A stretch of DNA of 6,106 bases from Comamonadaceae bacterium (GTDB lineage: Bacteria; Pseudomonadota; Gammaproteobacteria; Burkholderiales; Burkholderiaceae_C), in NCBI GenBank assembly GCA_947463845.1, contig CANHUM010000108.1:1-6106 (forward strand). The letters are read 5' to 3'. Within the stretch, counting starts at the first letter, position 1; every line of letters begins with the position of its first letter. Shown one piece after another: positions 1 to 5,870 of this stretch. A model generated the notes under the pieces. That model was not told the DNA's origin. It searched no databases and saw only the letters and a program-made list of their open reading frames with translations. The position numbers and the translations under genes are program-made.

Positions 1-2
1 AC

Positions 3-1004
3 CGGGGCCTGCTGACCCACGGCTTTGCCACCGACGGCCAAGGCCGCAAGATGAGCAAGAGCTTGGGCAACACCGTCGAGCCGCAAACCATCAACGCCAA
101 GATGGGCGCCGAGATCGTGCGTCTGTGGGTGGCCAGCACCGACTACTCGGGTGACCTGAACATCGACGACAAGATTCTGGCCCGCGTGGTGGATGCCTAC
201 CGCCGCATCCGCAACACGCTGCGCTTCTTGTTGGCCAACGTGAGTGACTTCGACCCCGCTGCAGACAGCGTGCCCGACGACCAGCTGCTGGAAATCGACC
301 GCTTTGCGCTGGCCCGCGCCGCCCAGTTGCAGGCCGATATCCGTGCCCACTTTGACGCCTATGAATTTCACCCTGTGGTCTCCAAGCTGCAAATCTATTG
401 CTCGGAAGACCTGGGCGCGTTTTATCTGGATGTTCTCAAAGACCGCCTCTACACCACAGCGCCCAAATCGCTGGCCCGCCGCAGCGCCCAAACAGCGCTG
501 TACCGCATCACCCACGGCATGCTGCGCTGGATGGCCCCTTTCCTGTCCTTCACGGCCGAAGAAGCCTGGAGCACTTTCGGCAAGTCCGAATCCATCTTCC
601 TGGAAACCTTCGGCGACTTCGGCGTGGCCGATGAAGCGCTGCTGGCCAAATGGAGCCGCATCCGCGAAATCCGCGATCTGGTGAACAAGGACATCGAAAA
701 CCTGCGCACCACCGGTCAGGTGGGCGCCTCACTGCAAGCCGAAATCACATTGACTGCACCTGCTGCTGACCATGCCTTGCTGGCCAGCCTGGGCGCCGAC
801 ATCAAGTTCGTGTTCATCACCTCCAAGGTCACCTTGCAGGCAGGCGAAACACTGGCGGTGCACGTATCAGCCAGCCAGGCCACCAAATGCGAGCGCTGCT
901 GGCATTACGCCGACGATGTGGGCCACGACGGCGCTCACCCCACCATTTGCGGGCGCTGCGTGAGCAACCTGCACGGTGCTGGCGAAACCCGTCTGGTCGC
1001 CTGA
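3..1004 (+). CDS. ileS: Isoleucine--tRNA ligase, C-terminal part (5' end outside window)
   Basis: This cytoplasmic class I aminoacyl-tRNA synthetase charges tRNA-Ile with isoleucine. The frame is open from the left edge and gives 333 residues, about the last third of a usual protein of roughly 940. It opens with [18 protein letters not shown]: the KMSKS loop, which stabilises the aminoacyl-adenylate transition state, is encoded at 48-62. The class I anticodon-binding helical domain follows, including [17 protein letters not shown]. The C-terminus carries a zinc knuckle, CERCW (Cys codons at 888 and 897) and CGRC (948 and 957), typical of bacterial IleS. The HIGH motif and editing domain lie upstream, outside the window. 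The stop is TGA at 1002-1004, with lspA 31 bases downstream, a common order in proteobacteria. The ATG at 51 is internal, being the Met of KMSKS, and is not a start. Nothing suggests damage. Confidence 0.97.
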   Translation, partial: RGLLTHGFATDGQGRKMSKSLGNTVEPQTINAKMGAEIVRLWVASTDYSGDLNIDDKILARVVDAYRRIRNTLRFLLANVSDFDPAADSVPDDQLLEIDRFALARAAQLQADIRAHFDAYEFHPVVSKLQIYCSEDLGAFYLDVLKDRLYTTAPKSLARRSAQTALYRITHGMLRWMAPFLSFTAEEAWSTFGKSESIFLETFGDFGVADEALLAKWSRIREIRDLVNKDIENLRTTGQVGASLQAEITLTAPAADHALLASLGADIKFVFITSKVTLQAGETLAVHVSASQATKCERCWHYADDVGHDGAHPTICGRCVSNLHGAGETRLVA

Positions 1005-1035
1005 ACGTCATCACCACGAAAGGCAAGTCAAGCCC

Positions 1036-1551
1036 ATGGCCAGCAGCAAAAAATTCGGCAAAGGCGGCTCCGGCAAAAGCCAGGGTATGACCCTCTGGCT
1101 GGGCATCGCCCTGCTGGTGCTGCTGATCGACCAGTTCACCAAGGTGCTGGTGCTCGGCGCTTTCCAGCTGGGCGACAGCACCCCCATCACCTCGTTCTTC
1201 AATTTGGTGCGGGTGCACAACCACGGCGCGGCATTTTCATTTCTGGCAGGAGCAGGCGGCTGGCAGCGCTGGTTCTTCACCGGCATTGGGGTGGTGGCGG
1301 CCGTCTTCATGGTCTGGATGCTGCGCTCGCATGCCGGTCAGAAACTCTTCAGCCTGGCCATCTCGCTGATCTTGGGCGGTGCCATTGGTAACGTGGTGGA
1401 CCGCCTGCTGCACGGCTACGTGGTCGACTTTCTCGACTTTTTCTGGGGCACCTGGCACTTCCCGGCCTTCAACGTGGCCGATGCCGGCATCACTGTGGGC
1501 GCAGCCCTGCTGATCCTGGACGAAATCCTGCGGGTGCGACGCGGACGCTGA
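1036..1551 (+). CDS. lspA: Lipoprotein signal peptidase (signal peptidase II)
   Basis: This inner-membrane aspartyl protease cleaves the signal peptide of prolipoproteins after lipid attachment to the lipobox cysteine. The protein has 171 residues, close to the family's usual 160-170. Visible family motifs are DQFTK (32-36), [15 protein letters not shown] (55-69), [19 protein letters not shown] (114-132) and FNVADAGI (145-152). The catalytic aspartates should be D122 and D149. Four hydrophobic segments fall at about 18-41, 79-97, 105-121 and 150-164. The first 17 residues are a short K/G/S-rich cytoplasmic tail. I chose the ATG at 1036 because it gives normal length; GAAAGG at 1018-1023 is a weak, rather distant ribosome binding site. 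An in-frame ATG at 976 lies inside ileS and would add 20 unconserved-looking residues; the ATG at 1087 would leave no tail. Probably cotranscribed with ileS. Confidence 0.96.
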   Translation: MASSKKFGKGGSGKSQGMTLWLGIALLVLLIDQFTKVLVLGAFQLGDSTPITSFFNLVRVHNHGAAFSFLAGAGGWQRWFFTGIGVVAAVFMVWMLRSHAGQKLFSLAISLILGGAIGNVVDRLLHGYVVDFLDFFWGTWHFPAFNVADAGITVGAALLILDEILRVRRGR

Positions 1552-1585
1552 ACTCGGGTAAGCTTTCAGCCCTGATTGAAAAAAC

Positions 1586-1589
1586 GGAG
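1586..1589 (+). promoter_or_regulatory. Ribosome binding site of the class V aminotransferase
   Basis: GGAG ends six bases before the ATG at 1596. It is the clearest Shine-Dalgarno sequence among the plus-strand genes here and fixes that start. The 44-base gap after lspA has no convincing terminator, only a weak TTTCA/TGAAA pairing at 1564-1581, so readthrough from lspA is plausible. Confidence 0.75.
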
Positions 1590-1595
1590 TCACCC

Positions 1596-2744
1596 ATGCC
1601 CGGATTGCTGCCCCACATTGACCCCGATGGTCTGCTTGAGTTTTCGGTGGTTTACACCGACCGTGCCCTGAACCACATGTCCAAGCGCTTTGGCGGCGTG
1701 ATGACCGACATCTCGCGCATGCTCAAAAACGTCTATGGGGCCCATTCGGTCGCTCTGGTCCCCGGCAGTGGCACCTTCGGCATGGAGTCGGTGGCACGCC
1801 AGTTCGCCACAGGCCGGCACGTCATGGTGCTCCGCAACGGCTGGTTCAGCTTCCGCTGGACACAAATTTTTGACATGGGCCAGATCCCCAAGAGCCACAG
1901 CGTGCTCAAGGCCCGCCGTGTGTCCGAAAGCTCACAAGCGGCCTGGACGCCTGCGCCCATCGAAGAAGTCAAAGCCGCCATTGCCGCAGAAAAGCCCGCG
2001 CTGGTGTTTGCCCCGCACGTCGAAACCGCCGCGGGCATGATCCTGCCCGATGACTACCTCAAAGCCGTGGCCGATGCCGTGCACGCGGTGGGCGGTCTGT
2101 TTGTGCTGGACTGCATTGCCTCTGGTGCGATGTGGGTGGACATGAAGGCCACGGGTGTGGACGTGCTGATTTCTGCCCCACAAAAAGGCTGGAGCAGCTC
2201 ACCCTGCTGCGCCATGGTCATGATGAGCGAACGTGCCCGACAAGCCATTGACAGCACCACCAGCACCACCTTTGCGATGGACCTCAAAAAGTGGCTGCAG
2301 GTGATGGAAACCTATGAGGGCGGTGGTCACATGTACCACACCACCTTGCCCACCGACGCCTTGCTGCGCCTGCAAGAAGCCATGCTGGAGACCGAAGCCT
2401 ATGGCTTTGCCAAGGTGCGCGAAGAACAAGTGGCGCTGGGCCGCCAGGTGCGTTCATTGCTTTTGGAGCACGGCTTCCCCAGCGTGGCCGCGCCTGGCTT
2501 TGAAGCCCCCGGCGTGGTGGTGAGCTACACCACCGACCCGGACATCCAGAGCAGCAAGAAATTTCTGGCGCTGGGCTTGCAAACCGCTGCAGGCGTGCCG
2601 CTGCAGTGTGACGAACCGGCCGACTTCCGCACCTTCCGCATGGGCTTGTTTGGCTTGGACAAATGGCACGAGGTTCCGCGCACCTTGCAAATTTTGCGCG
2701 AAGCGCTCGAAACGATTGCGCCCAAGGCCAAACTGGCCGCTTGA
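1596..2744 (+). CDS. Class V aminotransferase, alanine/serine-glyoxylate aminotransferase-like
   Basis: A 382-residue PLP-dependent fold-type I enzyme, the usual length for the alanine-glyoxylate/serine-glyoxylate aminotransferase group. Visible in order: the cofactor phosphate loop PGSGTFGME (56-64); HVETAAG (141-147), matching the HxETSTG stretch that lies near the cofactor; LDCIASGAMW (171-180), where D172 should pair with the pyridine nitrogen; SAPQKGWSSSP (193-203), with K197 the predicted Schiff-base lysine; and FRTFRMGLFG (344-353), where R348 is the likely substrate-carboxylate arginine. All core catalytic residues are present, so it should be active, but the substrate pair cannot be read from sequence. 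The N-terminus lacks the PGP motif usual in this family and the segment after K197 is unusual (see findings). It follows lspA by 44 bases and ends before a strong terminator, so it may be the last gene of the ileS-lspA transcript. I give no symbol. Confidence 0.9.
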   Translation: MPGLLPHIDPDGLLEFSVVYTDRALNHMSKRFGGVMTDISRMLKNVYGAHSVALVPGSGTFGMESVARQFATGRHVMVLRNGWFSFRWTQIFDMGQIPKSHSVLKARRVSESSQAAWTPAPIEEVKAAIAAEKPALVFAPHVETAAGMILPDDYLKAVADAVHAVGGLFVLDCIASGAMWVDMKATGVDVLISAPQKGWSSSPCCAMVMMSERARQAIDSTTSTTFAMDLKKWLQVMETYEGGGHMYHTTLPTDALLRLQEAMLETEAYGFAKVREEQVALGRQVRSLLLEHGFPSVAAPGFEAPGVVVSYTTDPDIQSSKKFLALGLQTAAGVPLQCDEPADFRTFRMGLFGLDKWHEVPRTLQILREALETIAPKAKLAA

Positions 2745-2763
2745 GCATTCAACAGCTCCTTAA

Positions 2764-2799
2764 AAAAAACCGCTGACCTTCCAAAGTCAGCGGTTTTTT
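2764..2799. terminator. Bidirectional intrinsic terminator between convergent genes
   Basis: CCGCTGAC (2770-2777) and GTCAGCGG (2786-2793) form a perfect 8-bp stem around an 8-base loop. The stem is flanked by an A run (2762-2769) on the left and six Ts (2794-2799) on the right. On the plus strand the T tract follows the stem and would end the aminotransferase transcript 20-55 bases after its stop. On the minus strand the A run reads as a T tract and would end the qor transcript. The symmetry fits its place between converging genes. Confidence 0.92.
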
Positions 2800-2814
2800 C
2801 ATTCAAGGACACCC

Positions 2815-2839
2815 GCATTCGGTGCGCAAGCACCGATGC
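2815..2839. other. Hairpin just downstream of the qor stop
   Basis: TCGGTGC (2819-2825) and GCACCGA (2830-2836) pair perfectly around the 4-base loop GCAA. GCA (2815-2817) and TGC (2837-2839) extend the stem to 10 bp with one bulged T at 2818. It starts seven bases past the qor stop on the minus strand and precedes the terminator. No T tract follows it in either direction, so it is not a standard terminator. It may protect or shape the qor mRNA 3' end; that role is inferred. Confidence 0.6.
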
Positions 2840-2845
2840 CACACA

Positions 2846-3829
2846 TCACAAGGTGATGATGGTGCAGCCTGTGGTCTTGCGGGCTTCCAGGGCGATGTGC
2901 GCGTCCTGAATCTGCGCCAGCGGAAAGGTCTGCTCGATGTGGATCTTCACCTTACCGCTGGTCACCGCTTCAAACAAATCGTCGGCCATGGCCTGCGTGT
3001 TTTCGCGGGTGGTGATGTGGCTGAACAGGGTCTGGCGCGTGACATAAATCGAGCCCTTGGGGCCAAGAATGCCCGGCGCAAACGGAGCCACTGCGCCTGA
3101 AGCATTGCCAAAACTCGCCATCAGGCCAAAAGGTGCCAGGCAGTCCAGTGACTTGTCCCAGGTGTCTTTGCCCACCGAGTCGTACACCACCTTGACGCCC
3201 GCGCCACCCGTGATTTCTTTCACCTTGGCCTGGAAGTCTTCTGTGGAATAGTTGATGCAGAACTCGGCGCCATTGGCTTTTGCCAATGCGCACTTGGCGT
3301 CGCTGCCTGCGGTGCCGATCAGGCGCAAACCCAGCGCTTTGGCCCACTGGCAAGCGATCAGACCCACACCACCGGCAGCGGCATGGAACAACACAAAGTC
3401 TCCGACTTTCAAGCCGCCTTGGGGCAAAGTGCGCTTGAGCAAATATTGCGCCGTCAAGCCCTTGAGCATCATGGCCGCGCCCGTCTCGAACGAGATCGCA
3501 TCGGGCAACTTGCACACGCACTTGGCGGGCATCACGCGCACTTCGCAGTAGCTGCCGGGCGGCTGGCTGGCGTACGCTGCGCGGTCACCCACCTTCAGGT
3601 GCGTCACGCCCTGGCCCACAGCTTCGACCACACCCGACGCTTCCATGCCCAATTTGAGGGGCATGGGCAGCTGGTACAAACCGCTGCGCTGGTACACGTC
3701 GATGAAGTTCAGACCGATGGCCTTGTGGCGAATGCGGATCTCGCCGGGGCCAGGTTCACCCACCGTGACATCGACCAGCTTCATGACTTCGGGACCACCG
3801 TTGTGGTCGATCTGGACTGCAAGGCTCAT
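2846..3829 (-). CDS. qor: NADPH:quinone oxidoreductase, zeta-crystallin-like MDR family
   Basis: A soluble medium-chain reductase of the QOR/zeta-crystallin type, which reduces quinones with NADPH. At 327 residues it has the same length as E. coli QorA as I recall it and resembles it throughout: HNGGPEV near the N-terminus, KAIGLNFIDVYQRSGLY (36-52), LFHAAAGGVGLIACQWAKAL (147-166) containing the Rossmann nucleotide loop, VVYDSVGKDTW (214-224) and SFGNASGAV (239-247). The zinc-binding cysteines of alcohol dehydrogenases are absent, as expected for quinone reductases. The start at 3829 is set by AGGAG (complement of 3836-3840) six bases upstream and by alignment with family N-termini. The frame stays open upstream to 4612, but that part is antisense to the exporter and low-complexity Q/H/G-rich, so it is not coding. 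The gene is monocistronic, convergent with the aminotransferase and divergent from the exporter. Some family members act on other alkenals or quinones, so the physiological substrate is open. Confidence 0.96.
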   Translation of the reverse strand: MSLAVQIDHNGGPEVMKLVDVTVGEPGPGEIRIRHKAIGLNFIDVYQRSGLYQLPMPLKLGMEASGVVEAVGQGVTHLKVGDRAAYASQPPGSYCEVRVMPAKCVCKLPDAISFETGAAMMLKGLTAQYLLKRTLPQGGLKVGDFVLFHAAAGGVGLIACQWAKALGLRLIGTAGSDAKCALAKANGAEFCINYSTEDFQAKVKEITGGAGVKVVYDSVGKDTWDKSLDCLAPFGLMASFGNASGAVAPFAPGILGPKGSIYVTRQTLFSHITTRENTQAMADDLFEAVTSGKVKIHIEQTFPLAQIQDAHIALEARKTTGCTIITL

Positions 3830-3835
3830 GGGAAT

Positions 3836-3840
3836 CTCCT
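3836..3840 (-). promoter_or_regulatory. Ribosome binding site of qor
   Basis: Read on the minus strand this is AGGAG, six bases before the ATG at 3829-3827. It is a near-consensus Shine-Dalgarno sequence. It decides the qor start within a reading frame that stays open for 261 further codons upstream. Confidence 0.85.
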
Positions 3841-3901
3841 GTAGGGACAATGGTTTCAGATGCGTGACTTTGCCACGAATCGCGTCCCCCAGCAGGCAGC
3901 G

Positions 3902-3934
3902 GGGACAGATGCGCGACAGTTGGGCGACAGCGGG
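3902..3934. repeat. Three GACAG direct repeats at exact 11-base period
   Basis: GACAG occurs at 3904-3908, 3915-3919 and 3926-3930, each starting 11 bases after the last. The flanks are partly conserved too: a G two bases before each copy, preceded by C in copies two and three at the adjacent position. Eleven bases is about one helical turn, so the copies face the same side of DNA, as in tandem activator or response-regulator sites. They end 31 bases before the preferred exporter start and about 75 bases upstream of the qor start. The period is not a multiple of three, which argues against a coding repeat. Binding is inferred. Confidence 0.5.
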
Positions 3935-3963
3935 AAAACCCGAATGCCGATACAGTTCGGCAT
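3931..3963. promoter_or_regulatory. Two adjacent inverted repeats before and over the exporter start
   Basis: The first dyad is CGGG-AAAA-CCCG at 3931-3942. One base later comes ATGCCGA (3944-3950) with TCGGCAT (3957-3963), a perfect 7+7 repeat around a 6-base spacer. The second arm contains the first two bases of the exporter ATG at 3962. In RNA this hairpin would hide the start codon; in DNA it could be an operator. A weaker dyad, GTCCCC/GGGGAC, lies at 3884-3889 and 3901-3906. No clear -35/-10 pair is visible for either divergent gene in 3830-3961. Confidence 0.4.
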
Positions 3964-4861
3964 GTCTCAAAAACTCTCGCCTGTCACCGCCCTGCTGCTG
4001 ACCGTCCCCCCTTTGCTGTGGGCTGGCAATGCGGTGGTGGGCCGCCTGGTCAACACCCTGGTGCCACCCATCACGCTCAATTTTTTGCGCTGGGCCGTGG
4101 CCTTGTTCATCTTGTTGCCGCTGGCCGCATGGGTCTTGCGGCGCAGCAGCGGCCTGTGGGCGCACTGGCGGCGCTTTGCCCTGCTCAGTTTGCTGGGTGT
4201 GGGCTGCTACAACGCGCTGCAATACCTGGCGCTGCAAACCTCCACCCCGCTCAACGTGACCCTGGTGGCCGCCAGCGGCCCGGTGTGGATGTTGGCCATT
4301 GGCGCGCTGTTTTTTCAGGCGCCGGTGCGACGCGCCCAGATGTACGGGGCCGTGCTGTCCATTGTGGGCGTGCTGGTGGTCTTGTCTCGGGGCGACTGGG
4401 CCCAGCTGTTGGCAGTGCGCTTGGTCGTGGGCGATTTGTTCATCCTGTTGGCCACGGCCTGCTGGTCCTGGTACAGCTGGATGCTGACGCGCAAAGACGA
4501 GCCCGAGGCCATCCGCAACGACTGGGCCGCGTTTTTGCTGGCGCAAGTGGTGTTCGGCTTGGCCTGGTCCGGCCTGTTTGCGGGGCTGGAGTGGGGGCTG
4601 ACCGATGCCCACATCACCTGGGGCTGGCCGCTGGTCAGTGCGCTGGCCTTTGTGGCCGTGGGCCCGGCCGTGCTGGCCTACCGTTGCTGGGGCCTGGGCA
4701 TCCAGCAGGCAGGCCCCGCAGTGGCAGGCTTTTTTGCCAACCTCACGCCGCTGTTTGCAGCCATCTTTTCGGCAGCGTTTTTAGGCGAGTTGCCGCAGCT
4801 GTACCACCTGGCGGCCTTTGGGCTGATTGTGGGGGGGATTTGGGTGTCCTCAAGGCGTTGA
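3962..4861 (+). CDS. EamA/DMT-superfamily membrane transporter
   Basis: A predicted inner-membrane exporter of the drug/metabolite transporter superfamily, 299 residues, usual for two tandem EamA domains. I count about ten hydrophobic segments: roughly 8-27, 37-57, 70-91, 97-118, 125-142, 152-172, 187-207, 220-240, 250-273 and 280-297. The first half has PPLLWAGNAVVGR (16-28), and the second half has AGPAVAGFFANLTPLFAAIFSAAFLGE, the usual PxxA...LGE pattern near the end of an EamA repeat. The substrate cannot be inferred; relatives export amino acids, metabolites or drugs. I preferred the ATG at 3962 (MSQKLSPVTA), which gives a short tail before the first membrane segment. ATGs at 3944 and 3860 are in frame, and none has a strong ribosome binding site. 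The gene is divergent from qor and overlaps the LysR gene by 12 bases tail to tail. Confidence 0.9.
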   Translation: MSQKLSPVTALLLTVPPLLWAGNAVVGRLVNTLVPPITLNFLRWAVALFILLPLAAWVLRRSSGLWAHWRRFALLSLLGVGCYNALQYLALQTSTPLNVTLVAASGPVWMLAIGALFFQAPVRRAQMYGAVLSIVGVLVVLSRGDWAQLLAVRLVVGDLFILLATACWSWYSWMLTRKDEPEAIRNDWAAFLLAQVVFGLAWSGLFAGLEWGLTDAHITWGWPLVSALAFVAVGPAVLAYRCWGLGIQQAGPAVAGFFANLTPLFAAIFSAAFLGELPQLYHLAAFGLIVGGIWVSSRR

Positions 4862-5752
4862 ATCACCGAGCCCCGCCTGCGCCTGCACCCACTGCACAAA
4901 GGCTGCTGTGTCGCCGCGTGCGCGGTCGGTGTGGCGCACGCTCATGAAATGCACCGGGCGCACCAAGGCAGGCCAGCGCTCTGCACCCAACACCACCAGC
5001 TCGCCGCGCTCGATCTCACGGGCGGCCAAGCGCGTACTCTCCAGCGCCACCCCCATGCCATCGACCGCCGCCGCAATCGCCATGGCCGCACGGTCAAAAG
5101 ACGGCCGGGGCCGAACCGGCATCTGAAGCTCGTGAAAGGCAAACCATTGCGGCCAGCCCACGGGGCTGAGCTGCGAATCGATCAAAGGCCATCGGGCCAG
5201 CAGCTGCTCGGGCGGCTCGTCGTGCTGCAACAAGTGTGCGGCCACCAGCGGGGCGATGTGCTCGTCGCCCAAGGCGCAGACATCAAGCCCCGCGCTGAGG
5301 CGTGGCGGGCCGTAGGCGATGGAGACATCGATTTCGCGCTGCGCCCCCAAATCCAAGGGCTCAGCGCCCGTGGTCAGTCGGATGTTCACGGTTGGGTGCA
5401 AGGCCATGAAGCCGGGCAAGCGCGGACCCAACCACTTGAGCGCCAGGCTGGGCGCGCAGTGCACCGCCAGCACCTGCTCCTGTGTGGGCAACTGCACCTC
5501 GGCGCAACTGGCTTCCAGTGCGCCAAACAAACGGTCCAGACTCTCAAACAACCGCTGCCCCTCCCGCGTGGTCTGCACCTGGCGATGGCTGCGTTCAAAC
5601 AGCGACCGCCCAAAATACTTTTCCAAGTCGCGAATCTGGTGGCTGATGGCCGAAGGCGTCAGGTGCAGCTCTTGCGCGGCCAAAGCAAAACTCTGCAACC
5701 GGGCGGCCGCCTCGAAGGTGCGCAAACGGGCCAAAGGCGGAAGATTTCTCAT
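4850..5752 (-). CDS. LysR-family transcriptional regulator, GcvA-like
   Basis: A cytoplasmic DNA-binding regulator of 300 residues, normal for the family. The N-terminal winged helix-turn-helix is clear: PPLARLRTFEAAARLQSF (5-22), AAQELHLTPSAISHQIRDLE (25-44) with the recognition helix around 33-43, then FGRSLFERSHRQVQTTREGQ (47-66). A linker helix leads to a periplasmic-binding-protein-like effector domain (about 93-290), including LIDSQLSPVGWPQWF (190-204), a W-rich stretch seen in the GcvA-like subgroup. Alternative starts are GTG at 5800 and ATG at 5782. I chose ATG 5752 because LysR proteins begin a few residues before this PPLxxLRxFEAAAR motif and because the candidate operator would otherwise be inside the coding region. 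No start has a strong ribosome binding site. By position it most likely controls the divergent aldolase gene and itself; the effector is unknown. Confidence 0.94.
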   Translation of the reverse strand: MRNLPPLARLRTFEAAARLQSFALAAQELHLTPSAISHQIRDLEKYFGRSLFERSHRQVQTTREGQRLFESLDRLFGALEASCAEVQLPTQEQVLAVHCAPSLALKWLGPRLPGFMALHPTVNIRLTTGAEPLDLGAQREIDVSIAYGPPRLSAGLDVCALGDEHIAPLVAAHLLQHDEPPEQLLARWPLIDSQLSPVGWPQWFAFHELQMPVRPRPSFDRAAMAIAAAVDGMGVALESTRLAAREIERGELVVLGAERWPALVRPVHFMSVRHTDRARGDTAAFVQWVQAQAGLGDSTP

Positions 5753-5776
5753 GCAAGTGATTTTCAGATGAATTGA

Positions 5777-5794
5777 GCTCATGTTTCCATGAGC
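5777..5794. promoter_or_regulatory. Inverted repeat, candidate LysR operator
   Basis: GCTCATG (5777-5783) and CATGAGC (5788-5794) form a perfect 7+7 dyad with a 4-base spacer, in the 118-base gap between the divergent regulator and aldolase genes. LysR proteins bind interrupted dyads in such gaps. A second, smaller dyad, TTCA-GA-TGAA, lies at 5763-5772, centred 18 bases away, so recognition and activation half-sites are both conceivable. The strict T-N11-A box is not matched here (the arms give T-N12-A). Operator function is inferred from position and symmetry. Confidence 0.5.
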
Positions 5795-5870
5795 ATTCAC
5801 CGTTTGTCAAGGCAGTCCGAATCGGGCGAATATCAGGTTTTCGAACCCTTTGGCTTTTTTGGACCCACCC

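Noticed and set aside
3830..3961. A sigma-54 type site (GG and GC about 10 bases apart) upstream of qor.
   Set aside because: TGGCAAAGTCACGCA has 9 bases, not 10, between GG and GC and matches the consensus poorly.
3830..4612. A 261-codon upstream extension of the qor reading frame on the minus strand.
   Set aside because: It is antisense to the well-supported exporter, its composition is Q/H/G-rich without motifs, and a strong ribosome binding site sits just before the family-conserved qor start. It is a byproduct of GC-rich codon use.
4018..4947. A 309-residue plus-strand frame overlapping the exporter.
   Set aside because: It is the +1-shifted shadow of the exporter, rich in G, A and R, with no membrane or domain pattern.
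4931..5776. A 281-residue plus-strand frame opposite the LysR gene.
   Set aside because: It is antisense to a clear LysR protein, rich in Q, R and H, with no recognisable domain.
5804..5833. TTGTCA with GAATAT 18 bases later as a promoter for the aldolase gene.
   Set aside because: The -10 matches the consensus at only three of six positions, too weak to list as a feature.
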